A DNA stretch of 15,293 nucleotides, taken from assembly GCA_946479395.1 (NCBI GenBank), contig CAMLFV010000051.1, forward strand, positions 1 through 15,293, given 5' to 3'. The notes beneath the pieces are model-generated. The model had not been told where the DNA came from. It was given only the letters and a program-made list of their open reading frames with translations, and searched no databases. Each line of letters opens with the position of its first letter. Position 1 is the stretch's first letter. Of the stretch, positions 1 to 6,550 are shown one piece after another. A program made the translations under genes and the position numbers. The DNA comes from an uncultured Flavobacterium sp. GTDB lineage: Bacteria; Bacteroidota; Bacteroidia; Flavobacteriales; Flavobacteriaceae.

Positions 1-720
1 ATACGCATCGTTATAGGTTTGCCAGCCTTTGTTATTGTATTTTTCGTTGGGACTGAATTCGCCTGCGCCTAAATCAAAATCGCCCGAAACATCAGGAATG
101 CGGAAATCTGCCCATTTACAAATTTTTGCTTCTTTGGTTTGATAATCTGTCCAAAAACCTTGATACATATTGTTTATGTAGCTATCGCTGAATAAATCTA
201 AATCGTTGTAAAAAACGGCGTTGTCTTCGGTTATTTGAAACATAGCCTGATAAGTTCCTTCAAAAACTCCAGAATGGTTGCGATCTGTCGGTTCTTTAAA
301 TTCATAAACACCAACTATTATACCTTGATGTTTTGTAGGTAAACTTACCGTTTCATCATCTAATTGTCGGTCTTTAATCTGTTTAATTGTTTGTAAGGTA
401 ATAGTACCCGTAAAACCTTCGATGTTGTTGCCAACTTTCGATTTTCCAATAACATGATACAAATTCGGATTGGTTTGATCTTTCTGAACATTGGTTACTT
501 TAACTTGAATACGTTTGTAGCTGTTGCCAATGGTGCCATAAGTATTAAATGAGTAACTTTCTAAACCTATTATAACAGGCGAAAAATCATAATTGCTAAA
601 CTTTTTAATTTCGTTTTCGGTGGAAATATATTCGGTTTCGGGTAAAATCTGTGTAAATCTGTTTTGGGCATTTACAGCAAACTGCCAAAGTAGTACAAAA
701 CATAAGATGTAATTTTTCAT
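1..720 (-). CDS. Secreted protein of unknown function, C-terminus cut off by the window edge
   Basis: An open frame of 240 codons runs from an ATG at 720 to the left edge without a stop, so the C-terminal part is missing. The N-terminus is a clear Sec signal peptide: MKNYILCFVLLWQFAVNAQN, with probable cleavage after VNA near residue 18. The mature part is mixed polar/aromatic with no membrane segment. It includes stretches such as VIIGLESYSF and GFTGTITLQTI that look beta-rich. I do not recognise a domain family or catalytic motif. It is divergent from the metallophosphoesterase gene at 826, and the 105 bases between them carry a flavobacterial -7 element for this gene. Likely periplasmic or outer-membrane associated (inference from the signal peptide). 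The start is well supported by the signal peptide; the function is unknown. Confidence 0.75.
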   Translation of the reverse strand, partial: MKNYILCFVLLWQFAVNAQNRFTQILPETEYISTENEIKKFSNYDFSPVIIGLESYSFNTYGTIGNSYKRIQVKVTNVQKDQTNPNLYHVIGKSKVGNNIEGFTGTITLQTIKQIKDRQLDDETVSLPTKHQGIIVGVYEFKEPTDRNHSGVFEGTYQAMFQITEDNAVFYNDLDLFSDSYINNMYQGFWTDYQTKEAKICKWADFRIPDVSGDFDLGAGEFSPNEKYNNKGWQTYNDAY

Positions 721-733
721 ATCAATCTTTTTA

Positions 734-741
734 CAAATTTA
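734..741 (-). promoter_or_regulatory. Candidate flavobacterial -7 promoter element
   Basis: On the minus strand this reads TAAATTTG, a perfect match to the Bacteroidota -7 consensus TAnnTTTG. It lies 13 bases upstream of the ATG of the secreted-protein gene at 720. I see no TTG at the expected -33 position, so the 5' leader would be very short and the call rests on the -7 element alone. Confidence 0.35.
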
Positions 742-825
742 AGTGGTTTTGTTGTTTTAAACATAACTTTTTTAAAACCATAAGTTTACAACGCGGCAGT
801 ATCTTCGGTAAAATTCTGTTTAATT

Positions 826-1650
826 ATGAAGAGAAGTGTTGAAGTAGCGGTAATTTCAGATACACATTTGGGAACTTACGGTTGCAAAGCCAAAGAGTTG
901 CTGAATTATTTACGGTCGATCGATCCAAAAGTATTGATTTTAAACGGCGATTTTATCGATATCTGGCAATTTAAAAAAAGTTATTTTCCCGAAAGTCATC
1001 TCGAAATCATCAAATACATTCTAAATCTGTCGTTAACAAACTGTCAGGTAATTTATCTTACGGGGAATCATGACGAGTTTCTGCGGAAATTTTCTCCTAT
1101 GACTTTTGGAAAGATCCAACTATTAGACAAATACATTTTTGAATTAGACGGAAAGAAAACCTGGGTTTTTCATGGCGATGTTTTCGATTCATCTGTTCAA
1201 CATTCAAAATGGATTGCCAAATTAGGCGGCATTGGTTATGATTATTTGATTCGTTTGAACAACCTATCGAACTGGATTTTAAGCAAAATGGGGCGCGAGA
1301 AATATTCCTTCAGCAAAAAAATAAAGAACAACATTAAAAAAGCCGTGAAATTTATTGGCGATTTTGAAGAAACTGCATCCGAGCTGGCTATTGAAAATAA
1401 GTTTGATTACGTGATTTGCGGACATATTCATCAACCGCAAAAAAGAGAAGTTACTACTGCAAAAGGAAGTTGCTTGTATCTAAACTCTGGCGATTGGATC
1501 GAAAATTTAACGGCTTTGGAATACAACAACGGTTCGTGGGAAATCTATCATTATGAAAACGATTTGTTGATTGATTTAATGAATCATATCGACCAAAAAC
1601 CACAGCAAACTCCCGATCAATACAAAGAAATTGAAGTCTTTTTTAAATGA
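826..1650 (+). CDS. Metallophosphoesterase, UDP-2,3-diacylglucosamine diphosphatase (LpxH)-like
   Basis: The 274-residue protein carries the full calcineurin-like dinuclear metal set: D12-x-H14 (SDTHLG), D42 in NGDFID, GNHD at 80-83, H116 in FHGD, and GHIH at 199-202. The family (COG2908, LpxH-like) hydrolyses UDP-2,3-diacylglucosamine to lipid X plus UMP in lipid A synthesis, at the inner face of the cytoplasmic membrane. E. coli LpxH is about 240 residues; the extra length here lies mostly between the HGD and GHIH blocks, in a basic region at about 150-175 that could contact membrane. The gene overlaps the next one by 4 bases (ATGA at 1647-1650), so the two are translationally coupled. Pairing with a glycosyltransferase fits an envelope glycolipid role but does not prove the LpxH substrate; other phosphodiester substrates are possible. 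Confidence 0.85.
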   Translation: MKRSVEVAVISDTHLGTYGCKAKELLNYLRSIDPKVLILNGDFIDIWQFKKSYFPESHLEIIKYILNLSLTNCQVIYLTGNHDEFLRKFSPMTFGKIQLLDKYIFELDGKKTWVFHGDVFDSSVQHSKWIAKLGGIGYDYLIRLNNLSNWILSKMGREKYSFSKKIKNNIKKAVKFIGDFEETASELAIENKFDYVICGHIHQPQKREVTTAKGSCLYLNSGDWIENLTALEYNNGSWEIYHYENDLLIDLMNHIDQKPQQTPDQYKEIEVFFK

Positions 1651-2615
1651 AAATTTTATACGCATTACAGGCAACCGGCAACGGACACATTGCCCGCGCC
1701 AACGTTTTAGTACCCAAGTTAAAAGAACATGCCGAAGTAGATGTATTTATTTCGGGGCAGAATTCGCAGTTGCCGTTTAAAGGGAACGCCGTGCAGAACA
1801 AAGGAATTTCGTTATTCTATTCTAAAAAAGGCGGTTTGAATTACAAGAAAATCATCAAGAAAAATTCGTTTGTACAGTTTTTAAGATCGGTACAAAATGT
1901 TCCCATTCAGCAATACGATTTAATTATTAACGATTTTGAACCTGTTACGGCGTATGCAGCCAAATATCGAAACAAAAAAATCATCGGGTTAAGCCATCAG
2001 GCAGCCGTTTTGCATGATAAAGCACCAAAACCGCAGAAAGATTTTCATTTAAGCAAGCTTATTTTAAAAAAGTACGCGCCTATTCAAAATTCTTTTGGGT
2101 TTCATTTTACGAAATACGACGATACTATTTTTCATCCGATTATTCGTAATTCGATCAAAAATTTAAACTGCGAAAAAGAAGATTATATTCTGGTTTATCT
2201 TCCAAGTTTTCATAATGATGAGCTGTACAAGGTACTTTCACAAATTAAAAATGTTGATTGGATCGTGTTTTCGCCTTTCAGTAAAACATCAAAAAAGCAG
2301 GGGAATTGTACTTTTTTTCCTATCGATGAACAGTTGTTTACATCGTATCTTGCAACAGCAAAGGGCGTTTTATGCGGTGCAGGTTTTGAGTTTCCTGCTG
2401 AAGTTTTGCATCTTAAAAAAATGCTTTATGTAGTGCCGATTAAAGGTCAGTTTGAACAATACTGCAATTATTTGGCATTGAAAGAACTGGGTGTAACCGG
2501 AAGCGAAGATTTAAAAGTTGATAAATTAAAAAGCTGGTTATACAGCAGCGATATTGTGGATATTTCGTTTAAAGATGAAACCGATCTCTTGATTGAAAAG
2601 GTTTTGAATACCTGA
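1647..2615 (+). CDS. Glycosyltransferase, GT28/MurG-like
   Basis: The 322-residue protein has the two-lobed GT-B pattern. The N-terminal glycine loop (GNGHIARA, residues 11-18) is like that of MurG and macrolide or diacylglycerol glucosyltransferases. The C-terminal nucleotide-sugar motif GAGFEFPAE (244-252) is followed by KGQFEQYCN (267-274), equivalent to the GG...E and P..QxxN blocks of GT28 enzymes. No signal peptide or membrane helix is seen, so it should be cytoplasmic and peripherally membrane-bound. It belongs to the broad glycosyltransferase group with a conserved GxGH N-terminus (Glyco_trans_1_3 type). It starts inside the stop of the LpxH-like gene (ATGA overlap), arguing for a shared pathway on a lipid or glycolipid acceptor. 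Donor and acceptor cannot be read from the sequence. Its stop at 2613-2615 directly abuts the stop of the convergent VF530 gene. Confidence 0.8.
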   Translation: MKILYALQATGNGHIARANVLVPKLKEHAEVDVFISGQNSQLPFKGNAVQNKGISLFYSKKGGLNYKKIIKKNSFVQFLRSVQNVPIQQYDLIINDFEPVTAYAAKYRNKKIIGLSHQAAVLHDKAPKPQKDFHLSKLILKKYAPIQNSFGFHFTKYDDTIFHPIIRNSIKNLNCEKEDYILVYLPSFHNDELYKVLSQIKNVDWIVFSPFSKTSKKQGNCTFFPIDEQLFTSYLATAKGVLCGAGFEFPAEVLHLKKMLYVVPIKGQFEQYCNYLALKELGVTGSEDLKVDKLKSWLYSSDIVDISFKDETDLLIEKVLNT

Positions 2616-2849
2616 TTACAGCTTATTTTTCTTTAAATGCGGATAAATCTTAATGTACAATTGTTCTACTTTGGTGCGTGCCCATGGTGTTTTGCGCAAA
2701 AAAGTGAGTGATGATTTTATGCTTGGATCTTTTTTAAAACAATTAATAGGAATTTCTTTGCCCATTGTTTCCCAACCTTCAAAAAACTCTACCATTTCTT
2801 CAAGTATTTTTTGAAGCGTCATTCCGTGTAAAGGATTGTTGTTTGTCAT
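2616..2849 (-). CDS. VF530 family small DNA-binding protein (DUF2132)
   Basis: The 77-residue protein carries the VF530/DUF2132 signature along almost its whole length: [17 protein letters not shown] (5-21), [10 protein letters not shown] (33-42) and [13 protein letters not shown] (46-58). Family members are small helical proteins of about 70-80 residues, named after a Vibrio fischeri protein whose structure suggested DNA binding; their cellular role is not established. I chose the ATG at 2849 because family homology starts there. The frame stays open to an ATG at 2939, but those 30 codons are translated from the palindromic repeat at 2869-2984. The gene is convergent with the glycosyltransferase gene with no spacer, and it lies downstream of the FKBP gene in the same direction, separated by that repeat. 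Confidence 0.85.
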   Translation of the reverse strand: MTNNNPLHGMTLQKILEEMVEFFEGWETMGKEIPINCFKKDPSIKSSLTFLRKTPWARTKVEQLYIKIYPHLKKNKL

Positions 2850-2868
2850 AAATAGCATAATAAATAAA

Positions 2869-2984
2869 GCTGCATTGAAAATTTTACTTTTCATTCCGAC
2901 GAAGAAGGAATCTGCCCTTATAATTGAAAGATTCTTCACTTCATTCCATTTCGTTCAGAATGACAGCTTAAAATTTAACGCAGC
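2869..2984. repeat. Palindromic intergenic repeat (REP/MITE-like) with long inverted arms
   Basis: Two nested pairs of inverted arms surround a 15-base centre. The inner arms are 2891-2913 and 2929-2963: tcattccgacgaag and aaggaatct pair with agattcttcacttc and tcgttcagaatga, the right arm holding about 12 extra bases. The outer arms are 2869-2886 (gctgcattgaaaatttta) and 2969-2984 (taaaatttaacgcagc). From memory, the inner sequence resembles a dispersed element common between genes in Flavobacteriia. No open frame or transposase is present. As RNA it would fold into a long hairpin that could end or stabilise transcripts of the FKBP or VF530 genes. It also explains the spurious upstream extension of the VF530 frame. 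Confidence 0.7.
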
Positions 2985-2997
2985 TTTACTTTATAAA

Positions 2998-3498
2998 TTA
3001 ATGTGTTTCAGTACCGTCGATACCATGAGCGTGTCCGTGAGACAATTCTTCTTCGGTAGCCGGGCGTGTAGCCACAACTTCTACATCAAAATTTAATGTT
3101 TTACCAGCCATTGGGTGATTTAAATCGGCAACAACTGCATTATCATTTACTTCGGTAACAACTGCGCGAAACTGATTTCCTTGATCATCGGTTAAAGGCA
3201 ACATGGCACCAACTGGTGGCAAGCCCGATTCACTAAACATATCTAAAGGCAGTTGTGCCACAGCGTTTGGATCAATAGCTCCGTAACCTTCTTCTGGTGA
3301 AATAGTGAACGATTTTTTATCGCCCGCCGTTAAGCCATTCATTTCGTCTTCGAACTTAGGAATCATCATGCCTACGCCGTGTAAATAAGTTAACGGGTTT
3401 TCTGTTGTAGTTTCTTCAACAAATACTTTTTCTCCGTTTGCTTCAATTGTATGAAGTTTGTAGTTTACCGTTACTACGTGGTTGTTTTCTATTGTCAT
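2998..3498 (-). CDS. FKBP-type peptidyl-prolyl cis-trans isomerase, SlyD-like
   Basis: The 166-residue protein has the SlyD layout: an FKBP core (about 1-72, with PLTYLHGVGMMIPKFEDEM and the FTISPEEGYG edge), an insert-in-flap chaperone domain (about 73-126), the returning FKBP strand NHPMAGKTLNFDVEVV (127-142), and a short histidine-bearing tail (H154, H156, H158, H166) like the metal-binding tail of SlyD. It should catalyse prolyl isomerisation and assist folding in the cytoplasm; no signal peptide is seen. The ATG at 3498 was chosen because family homology starts at MTIENNHVVTVNYKLH and an A-rich leader precedes it. The upstream in-frame ATG at 3597 would put the promoter inside the coding region. 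A -7 element TATCTTTG lies 36 bases upstream. The VF530 gene follows downstream after the palindromic repeat. Confidence 0.9.
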   Translation of the reverse strand: MTIENNHVVTVNYKLHTIEANGEKVFVEETTTENPLTYLHGVGMMIPKFEDEMNGLTAGDKKSFTISPEEGYGAIDPNAVAQLPLDMFSESGLPPVGAMLPLTDDQGNQFRAVVTEVNDNAVVADLNHPMAGKTLNFDVEVVATRPATEEELSHGHAHGIDGTETH

Positions 3499-3534
3499 TT
3501 TTTTGTTTTTTGTGAGATAGAACTCTCGTTGATG

Positions 3535-3542
3535 CAAAGATA
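3535..3542 (-). promoter_or_regulatory. -7 promoter element upstream of the FKBP gene
   Basis: The minus strand reads TATCTTTG, a perfect TAnnTTTG Bacteroidota -7 element. It lies 36 bases before the ATG at 3498, and the sequence after it (GCATCAACG) looks like a usual transcription start region. No exact TTG is present at -33. This position supports the shorter FKBP start. Confidence 0.5.
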
Positions 3543-3692
3543 TTGGTGTAAAATAACAGTCTTTGCTATTTGTTTTTATGTTTAAGTTAAGTATCAATAA
3601 TTGTTCCGTTGCTTAAAAACAGGTTTTTTTAGTTTGTTTTCTATTTGTTAAGCCTTATGATGTATGAATTTGGCATAAACTTCTGTCTATTT

Positions 3693-3923
3693 GTCATAAG
3701 ATTGTATTCCTCAAGGATGAGGATGTATTCTTCACACTTGATCTTGAATTACTCAGGCTTTATCTTGTGTTACTCACAGATGATGTTGTATTCCTCATGA
3801 CTTCTTTTGTGTTCCTCACTGTTGATTTCGTGTTGCTCGGACTTTATCTTGTGTTCCTCACACTCAATCTTGCGTTGCTCAGACTTTATCTTGTGTTGTC
3901 GGTATTGATTTCGTTTTTCGCTA
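3693..3923. repeat. Degenerate tandem array, 21-bp unit, about 11 copies
   Basis: Eleven consecutive 21-base units fit without a single gap: 3693, 3714, 3735, 3756, 3777, 3798, 3819, 3840, 3861, 3882 and 3903. The conserved half of the plus-strand unit is cttgtgttcctca; the first eight bases vary around gacttgat. The units at 3756, 3840 and 3882 are nearly identical (ctttatcttgtgtt); the end units are weakest. An even more diverged unit may precede at 3672. Because 21 is a multiple of 3, every frame gives heptads. On the minus strand this is E-(E/Q)-(H/Y)-K-I-K-(S/C), with TAA stops in two units; on the plus strand it is a leucine-rich frame open from 3668 to 3991 without an ATG at its head. 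I see no proof of coding. The array fills most of the gap between the FKBP promoter and the 76-residue gene; 3543-3692 otherwise shows nothing clear. Confidence 0.8.
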
Positions 3924-3965
3924 GAATAGTTTTTGATATTTGCACGAGCAAGATGATCGCGCTAG

Positions 3966-4196
3966 CTACGGTGAAACTTGGTTCTTATTAAAATCAGCAA
4001 TAATATTTTCTTTATTATCAATTAGTTTGTTATCTCTAAATTCAATCAATTCTTCTTGCGGAAGTTGTGACAACTTTTCTACTAATTGTCTGGTAAAAAT
4101 TTTTATATAATCTAACGGATTTGTAATGCCTTGTTCTTGCATTTCTAATCTTGTTTTATAAACTTCCAGAAGATGTTTTGCTGTTACTTTATTCAT
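3966..4196 (-). CDS. Small hypothetical protein, 76 residues
   Basis: An ATG at 4196 opens a 76-codon frame beginning MNKVTAKHLLEVYKTRLEMQ. It is charged and predicted mostly helical, with no signal peptide, membrane segment or metal motif. I do not recognise the family. It starts 5 bases after the stop of the NADAR gene, so its initiation region lies in the end of that gene and the two are probably co-transcribed. Its stop is 42 bases from the 21-bp array. The spacing and amino-acid composition look like a real gene rather than a shadow, since no other gene overlaps it. Functional association with the NADAR protein is inference from position only. Confidence 0.65.
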   Translation of the reverse strand: MNKVTAKHLLEVYKTRLEMQEQGITNPLDYIKIFTRQLVEKLSQLPQEELIEFRDNKLIDNKENIIADFNKNQVSP

Positions 4197-4201
4197 ATCA
4201 A

Positions 4202-4741
4202 TTAAATTTGATCTCTTACTTCCATTAATGCAAAACCTAATAAATTACTTCCTTCCCATAAATGAGGGTTTCTTACTTTATCATCATCTGCTGATAAACC
4301 AATTCCCCAAATAGTATCTAAAGGACTTGCTTCTACTAATATTTTGTTGTTGGTGTTTAAAAGAAACATTTTTAATTTTTCATTTTGGCTGAATTTTAAA
4401 AAATTACCTTTTATAACAATTTCATATTTATGTCTATCCCAAATACTCTGATTGAAATTTTTTATCTGTCTACCTAATTCTTTAATCTTTCCTTGCTTTT
4501 TAGATTCTAAAATCTGATTATAGATATTCATCTCATTAAACAATTTAGCTTTTTCTGCCATCATATAATGCTCAGCTGTGAAATAGGTAATTTCGTTGAC
4601 TGTAAATTCAGATTCATACCACTGACTTAAGCAAGCTTTTGTAACATAATCTGTTCTTTCAGTATGACCCCAAAAGAATAAAAAATCGAGGTTTTCATCA
4701 GAATCAAATCTATCTAAAATGTTTTCAATAGTATATTTCAT
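4202..4741 (-). CDS. NADAR domain protein (YbiA-like, DUF1768)
   Basis: The 179-residue protein shows the NADAR pattern: LFFWGH (21-26), a W/Y-S-x-F block (WYESEF, 41-46), YFTAEHYMMAEKA (53-65), EASPLDTIWGIGL (137-149) and the C-terminal NLLGFALMEVR (166-176). It is close to the usual family length of 150-190. Known members act on ADP-ribose-like or riboflavin-pathway N-glycosides. E. coli YbiA and plant homologues cleave early riboflavin intermediates, and some NADAR proteins remove ADP-ribose from guanine as antitoxins of DarT-like toxins. No DarT-like toxin is visible here, so a housekeeping N-glycosidase role is the simpler reading. It is cytoplasmic. The 76-residue gene follows 5 bases downstream, and the carboxylase terminator at 4771-4805 isolates the pair from upstream transcription. 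Confidence 0.85.
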   Translation of the reverse strand: MKYTIENILDRFDSDENLDFLFFWGHTERTDYVTKACLSQWYESEFTVNEITYFTAEHYMMAEKAKLFNEMNIYNQILESKKQGKIKELGRQIKNFNQSIWDRHKYEIVIKGNFLKFSQNEKLKMFLLNTNNKILVEASPLDTIWGIGLSADDDKVRNPHLWEGSNLLGFALMEVRDQI

Positions 4742-4770
4742 TGTAGTTTCTTTAGTTTCTGCAATATAAT

Positions 4771-4805
4771 AAAAAACCTACAAGGTCAAGCAGGCCTTGC
4801 AGGTT
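4771..4805 (-). terminator. Hairpin terminator of the carboxylase operon
   Basis: On the minus strand, AACCTGCAAGG (4805-4795) pairs with CCTTGTAGGTT (4785-4775) around a 9-base loop. The 11-bp stem has one mismatch and is followed by a run of T (complement of 4771-4776). It lies 36 bases after the stop of the carboxyltransferase gene, so it should end that transcript before the NADAR gene. Confidence 0.75.
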
Positions 4806-4841
4806 CAAATATCTAAAATCTAGTATCTAACTACTAACAAG

Positions 4842-6383
4842 CTACAACGGAATGTTTCCGTGTTTGCGGTTTGGCGTTGCTACTTCTTTATTTTCAAGCA
4901 TTTTAAATGCTTTAATTAATTTGCGGCGGGTATCTTGTGGGAAAATAACTTCATCGATAAAACCACGTTGTGCTGCACGATATGGGTTTGCAAATTTCTC
5001 CGCATATTCGGCTTCTTTCTCGGCTAATTTAGCCGCTGGATCAGCTGCTTCTGCAATCTCGCGTTTAAAGATGATTTCTGAAGCTCCTTTTGCTCCCATC
5101 ACGGCAATTTCTGCTCCCGGCCATGCAAAGTTCATATCGGCACCAATGTGTTTAGAGTTCATCACATCGTACGCACCACCATAAGCTTTACGCGTAATTA
5201 CGGTAACTTTTGGCACAGTAGCTTCAGACAACGCGTATAGTAATTTTGCCCCGTGAACAATAATTCCGTTCCATTCTTGATCTGTTCCTGGTAAAAATCC
5301 GGGTACATCAACCAATACCAATAAAGGAATGTTGAATGCATCACAGAAACGTACAAATCGAGCTGATTTTATTGAGGAATTCACATCTAAGCATCCTGCC
5401 AAAAACATTGGGTTGTTTGCTACAATACCAACCGATTTTCCACCGATACGTGCAAATCCTACAATGATATTTTCGGCATAGTTTTTATGAATTTCGAAGA
5501 ACGAATCTTCGTCGATTACGTTGTTGATTAAATCGTGCATATCGTAAGGTTTGTTGGCATTATCTGGCACAATGTTGTTTAACTGCTCACGGATTTCATC
5601 GCCAAATTCAAAAGGTAAATCTTCAACAACTTCCTGATTATTTTGCGGAATATAGCTTAACAAACGTTTTACATCTTCTAAGCACTCAATATCATTTGCT
5701 GATGTTGTATGTGCAACTCCTGATTTTGTTGAATGCGTTGATGCTCCACCCAATTCTTCTGCCGAAACGGTTTCATTGGTAACGGTTTTAACAACGTTTG
5801 GACCGGTAACGAACATGTACGAAGATCCTTCAACCATCATGGTAAAATCGGTCATTGCCGGCGAATAAACTGCTCCACCTGCACATGGCCCCATGATTGC
5901 TGAAATCTGCGGAATAACTCCTGATGCCTGAACATTTCTAAAGAAAATATCGGCATAACCACCTAACGAACGAACACCTTCTTGAATACGAGCTCCACCT
6001 GAATCGTTCAAGCCGATCATTGGTGCACCTACTTTCAATGCCATATCCATTATTTTACAGATTTTTTCTGCATGTGTTTCAGATAAAGCACCACCGAAAA
6101 CGGTAAAATCCTGCGCAAAAGCATACACTAAGCGTCCGTTTACTGTTCCGTAACCTGTAATAACACCATCACCCAAATAATGTTCTTTATCTAAACCAAA
6201 ATCTTTGGTACGATGTGTTACAAAAGCACCGATTTCTTCAAACGATCCTTCATCGAAAAAATATTCAATACGTTCACGAGCTGTTAATTTCTTTTTAGCG
6301 TGCTGCGCTGCAATACGTTTTTCACCTCCACCTAATTTAGCTTCAGCTAATTTTTTATTTAAAATATCGAATTTTGTATTCAT
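4842..6383 (-). CDS. pccB: Acyl-CoA carboxylase carboxyltransferase (beta) subunit, propionyl-CoA type
   Basis: The 513-residue protein has two crotonase-like carboxyltransferase halves. In the N-half are [11 protein letters not shown] (126-136) and [12 protein letters not shown] (165-176); in the C-half are [16 protein letters not shown] (358-373) and [15 protein letters not shown] (402-416). It moves the carboxyl group from carboxybiotin to an acyl-CoA. The GGAYD aspartate (D406) sits where streptomycete PccB has Asp and acetyl-CoA-preferring AccB has Ile, a position known to set acyl-CoA choice, so propionyl-CoA is the best guess. Length matches the usual 510-530. The ATG at 6383 was preferred over an upstream in-frame GTG at 6407, because homologues begin near [12 protein letters not shown] and the upstream codons lie in the repeat at 6404. 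The carrier and biotin carboxylase genes lie upstream, interrupted by the GxxExxY cassette. Confidence 0.93.
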   Translation of the reverse strand: MNTKFDILNKKLAEAKLGGGEKRIAAQHAKKKLTARERIEYFFDEGSFEEIGAFVTHRTKDFGLDKEHYLGDGVITGYGTVNGRLVYAFAQDFTVFGGALSETHAEKICKIMDMALKVGAPMIGLNDSGGARIQEGVRSLGGYADIFFRNVQASGVIPQISAIMGPCAGGAVYSPAMTDFTMMVEGSSYMFVTGPNVVKTVTNETVSAEELGGASTHSTKSGVAHTTSANDIECLEDVKRLLSYIPQNNQEVVEDLPFEFGDEIREQLNNIVPDNANKPYDMHDLINNVIDEDSFFEIHKNYAENIIVGFARIGGKSVGIVANNPMFLAGCLDVNSSIKSARFVRFCDAFNIPLLVLVDVPGFLPGTDQEWNGIIVHGAKLLYALSEATVPKVTVITRKAYGGAYDVMNSKHIGADMNFAWPGAEIAVMGAKGASEIIFKREIAEAADPAAKLAEKEAEYAEKFANPYRAAQRGFIDEVIFPQDTRRKLIKAFKMLENKEVATPNRKHGNIPL

Positions 6384-6403
6384 ATGTTTTGTTATTTTAT
6401 TTG

Positions 6404-6550
6404 CCACAGATGCACAGATGATATATAAATCTTACTGAAAATCTATTGTAAAAAATGGTTATTTTAATCCCACAGATGCACAGATAATATCTAATTTTAC
6501 TGAAAATCTATTGTAAATATTTTTATTTTAATTCCCACAGATGCACGGAT
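6404..6550. repeat. Tandem 65-66 bp direct repeats starting with CCACAGATGCACAGAT
   Basis: Unit 1 (6404-6469) and unit 2 (6470-6534) both begin CCACAGATGCACAGAT. Both also share TTACTGAAAATCTATTGTAAA (20 of its bases identical in sequence and order, at 6432 and 6497) and a closing attttaat. A third start, CCACAGATGCACGGAT at 6535-6550, forms the end of the GxxExxY cassette. The repeats fill the gap upstream of the carboxyltransferase gene and no promoter-like TAnnTTTG was found in them. Confidence 0.85.

Noticed and set aside
2850..2939. Longer VF530 protein starting at 2939
   Set aside because: The extra 30 codons are translated palindromic repeat and fall outside the conserved family region.
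3693..3923. CRISPR array or plasmid iterons
   Set aside because: There are no spacers between the 21-bp units, units are degenerate, and no cas or rep gene is present; iterons would be expected to be more uniform and next to a replication gene.
3668..3991. Plus-strand open frame through the 21-bp array giving leucine-rich heptads
   Set aside because: It has no ATG at its head (first strong starts are GTG at 3767 or an internal ATG at 3797), no family resemblance, and its openness follows from a stop-free unit whose length is a multiple of three.
3966..4741. DarT-NADAR toxin-antitoxin system
   Set aside because: No ADP-ribosyltransferase gene is adjacent, and the 76-residue partner is too small and lacks the motifs of one.
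4852..5184. Plus-strand open frames inside the carboxyltransferase, biotin carboxylase, pgi and peptidase genes
   Set aside because: They are opposite-strand shadows of well-supported conserved proteins and have no recognisable domains.
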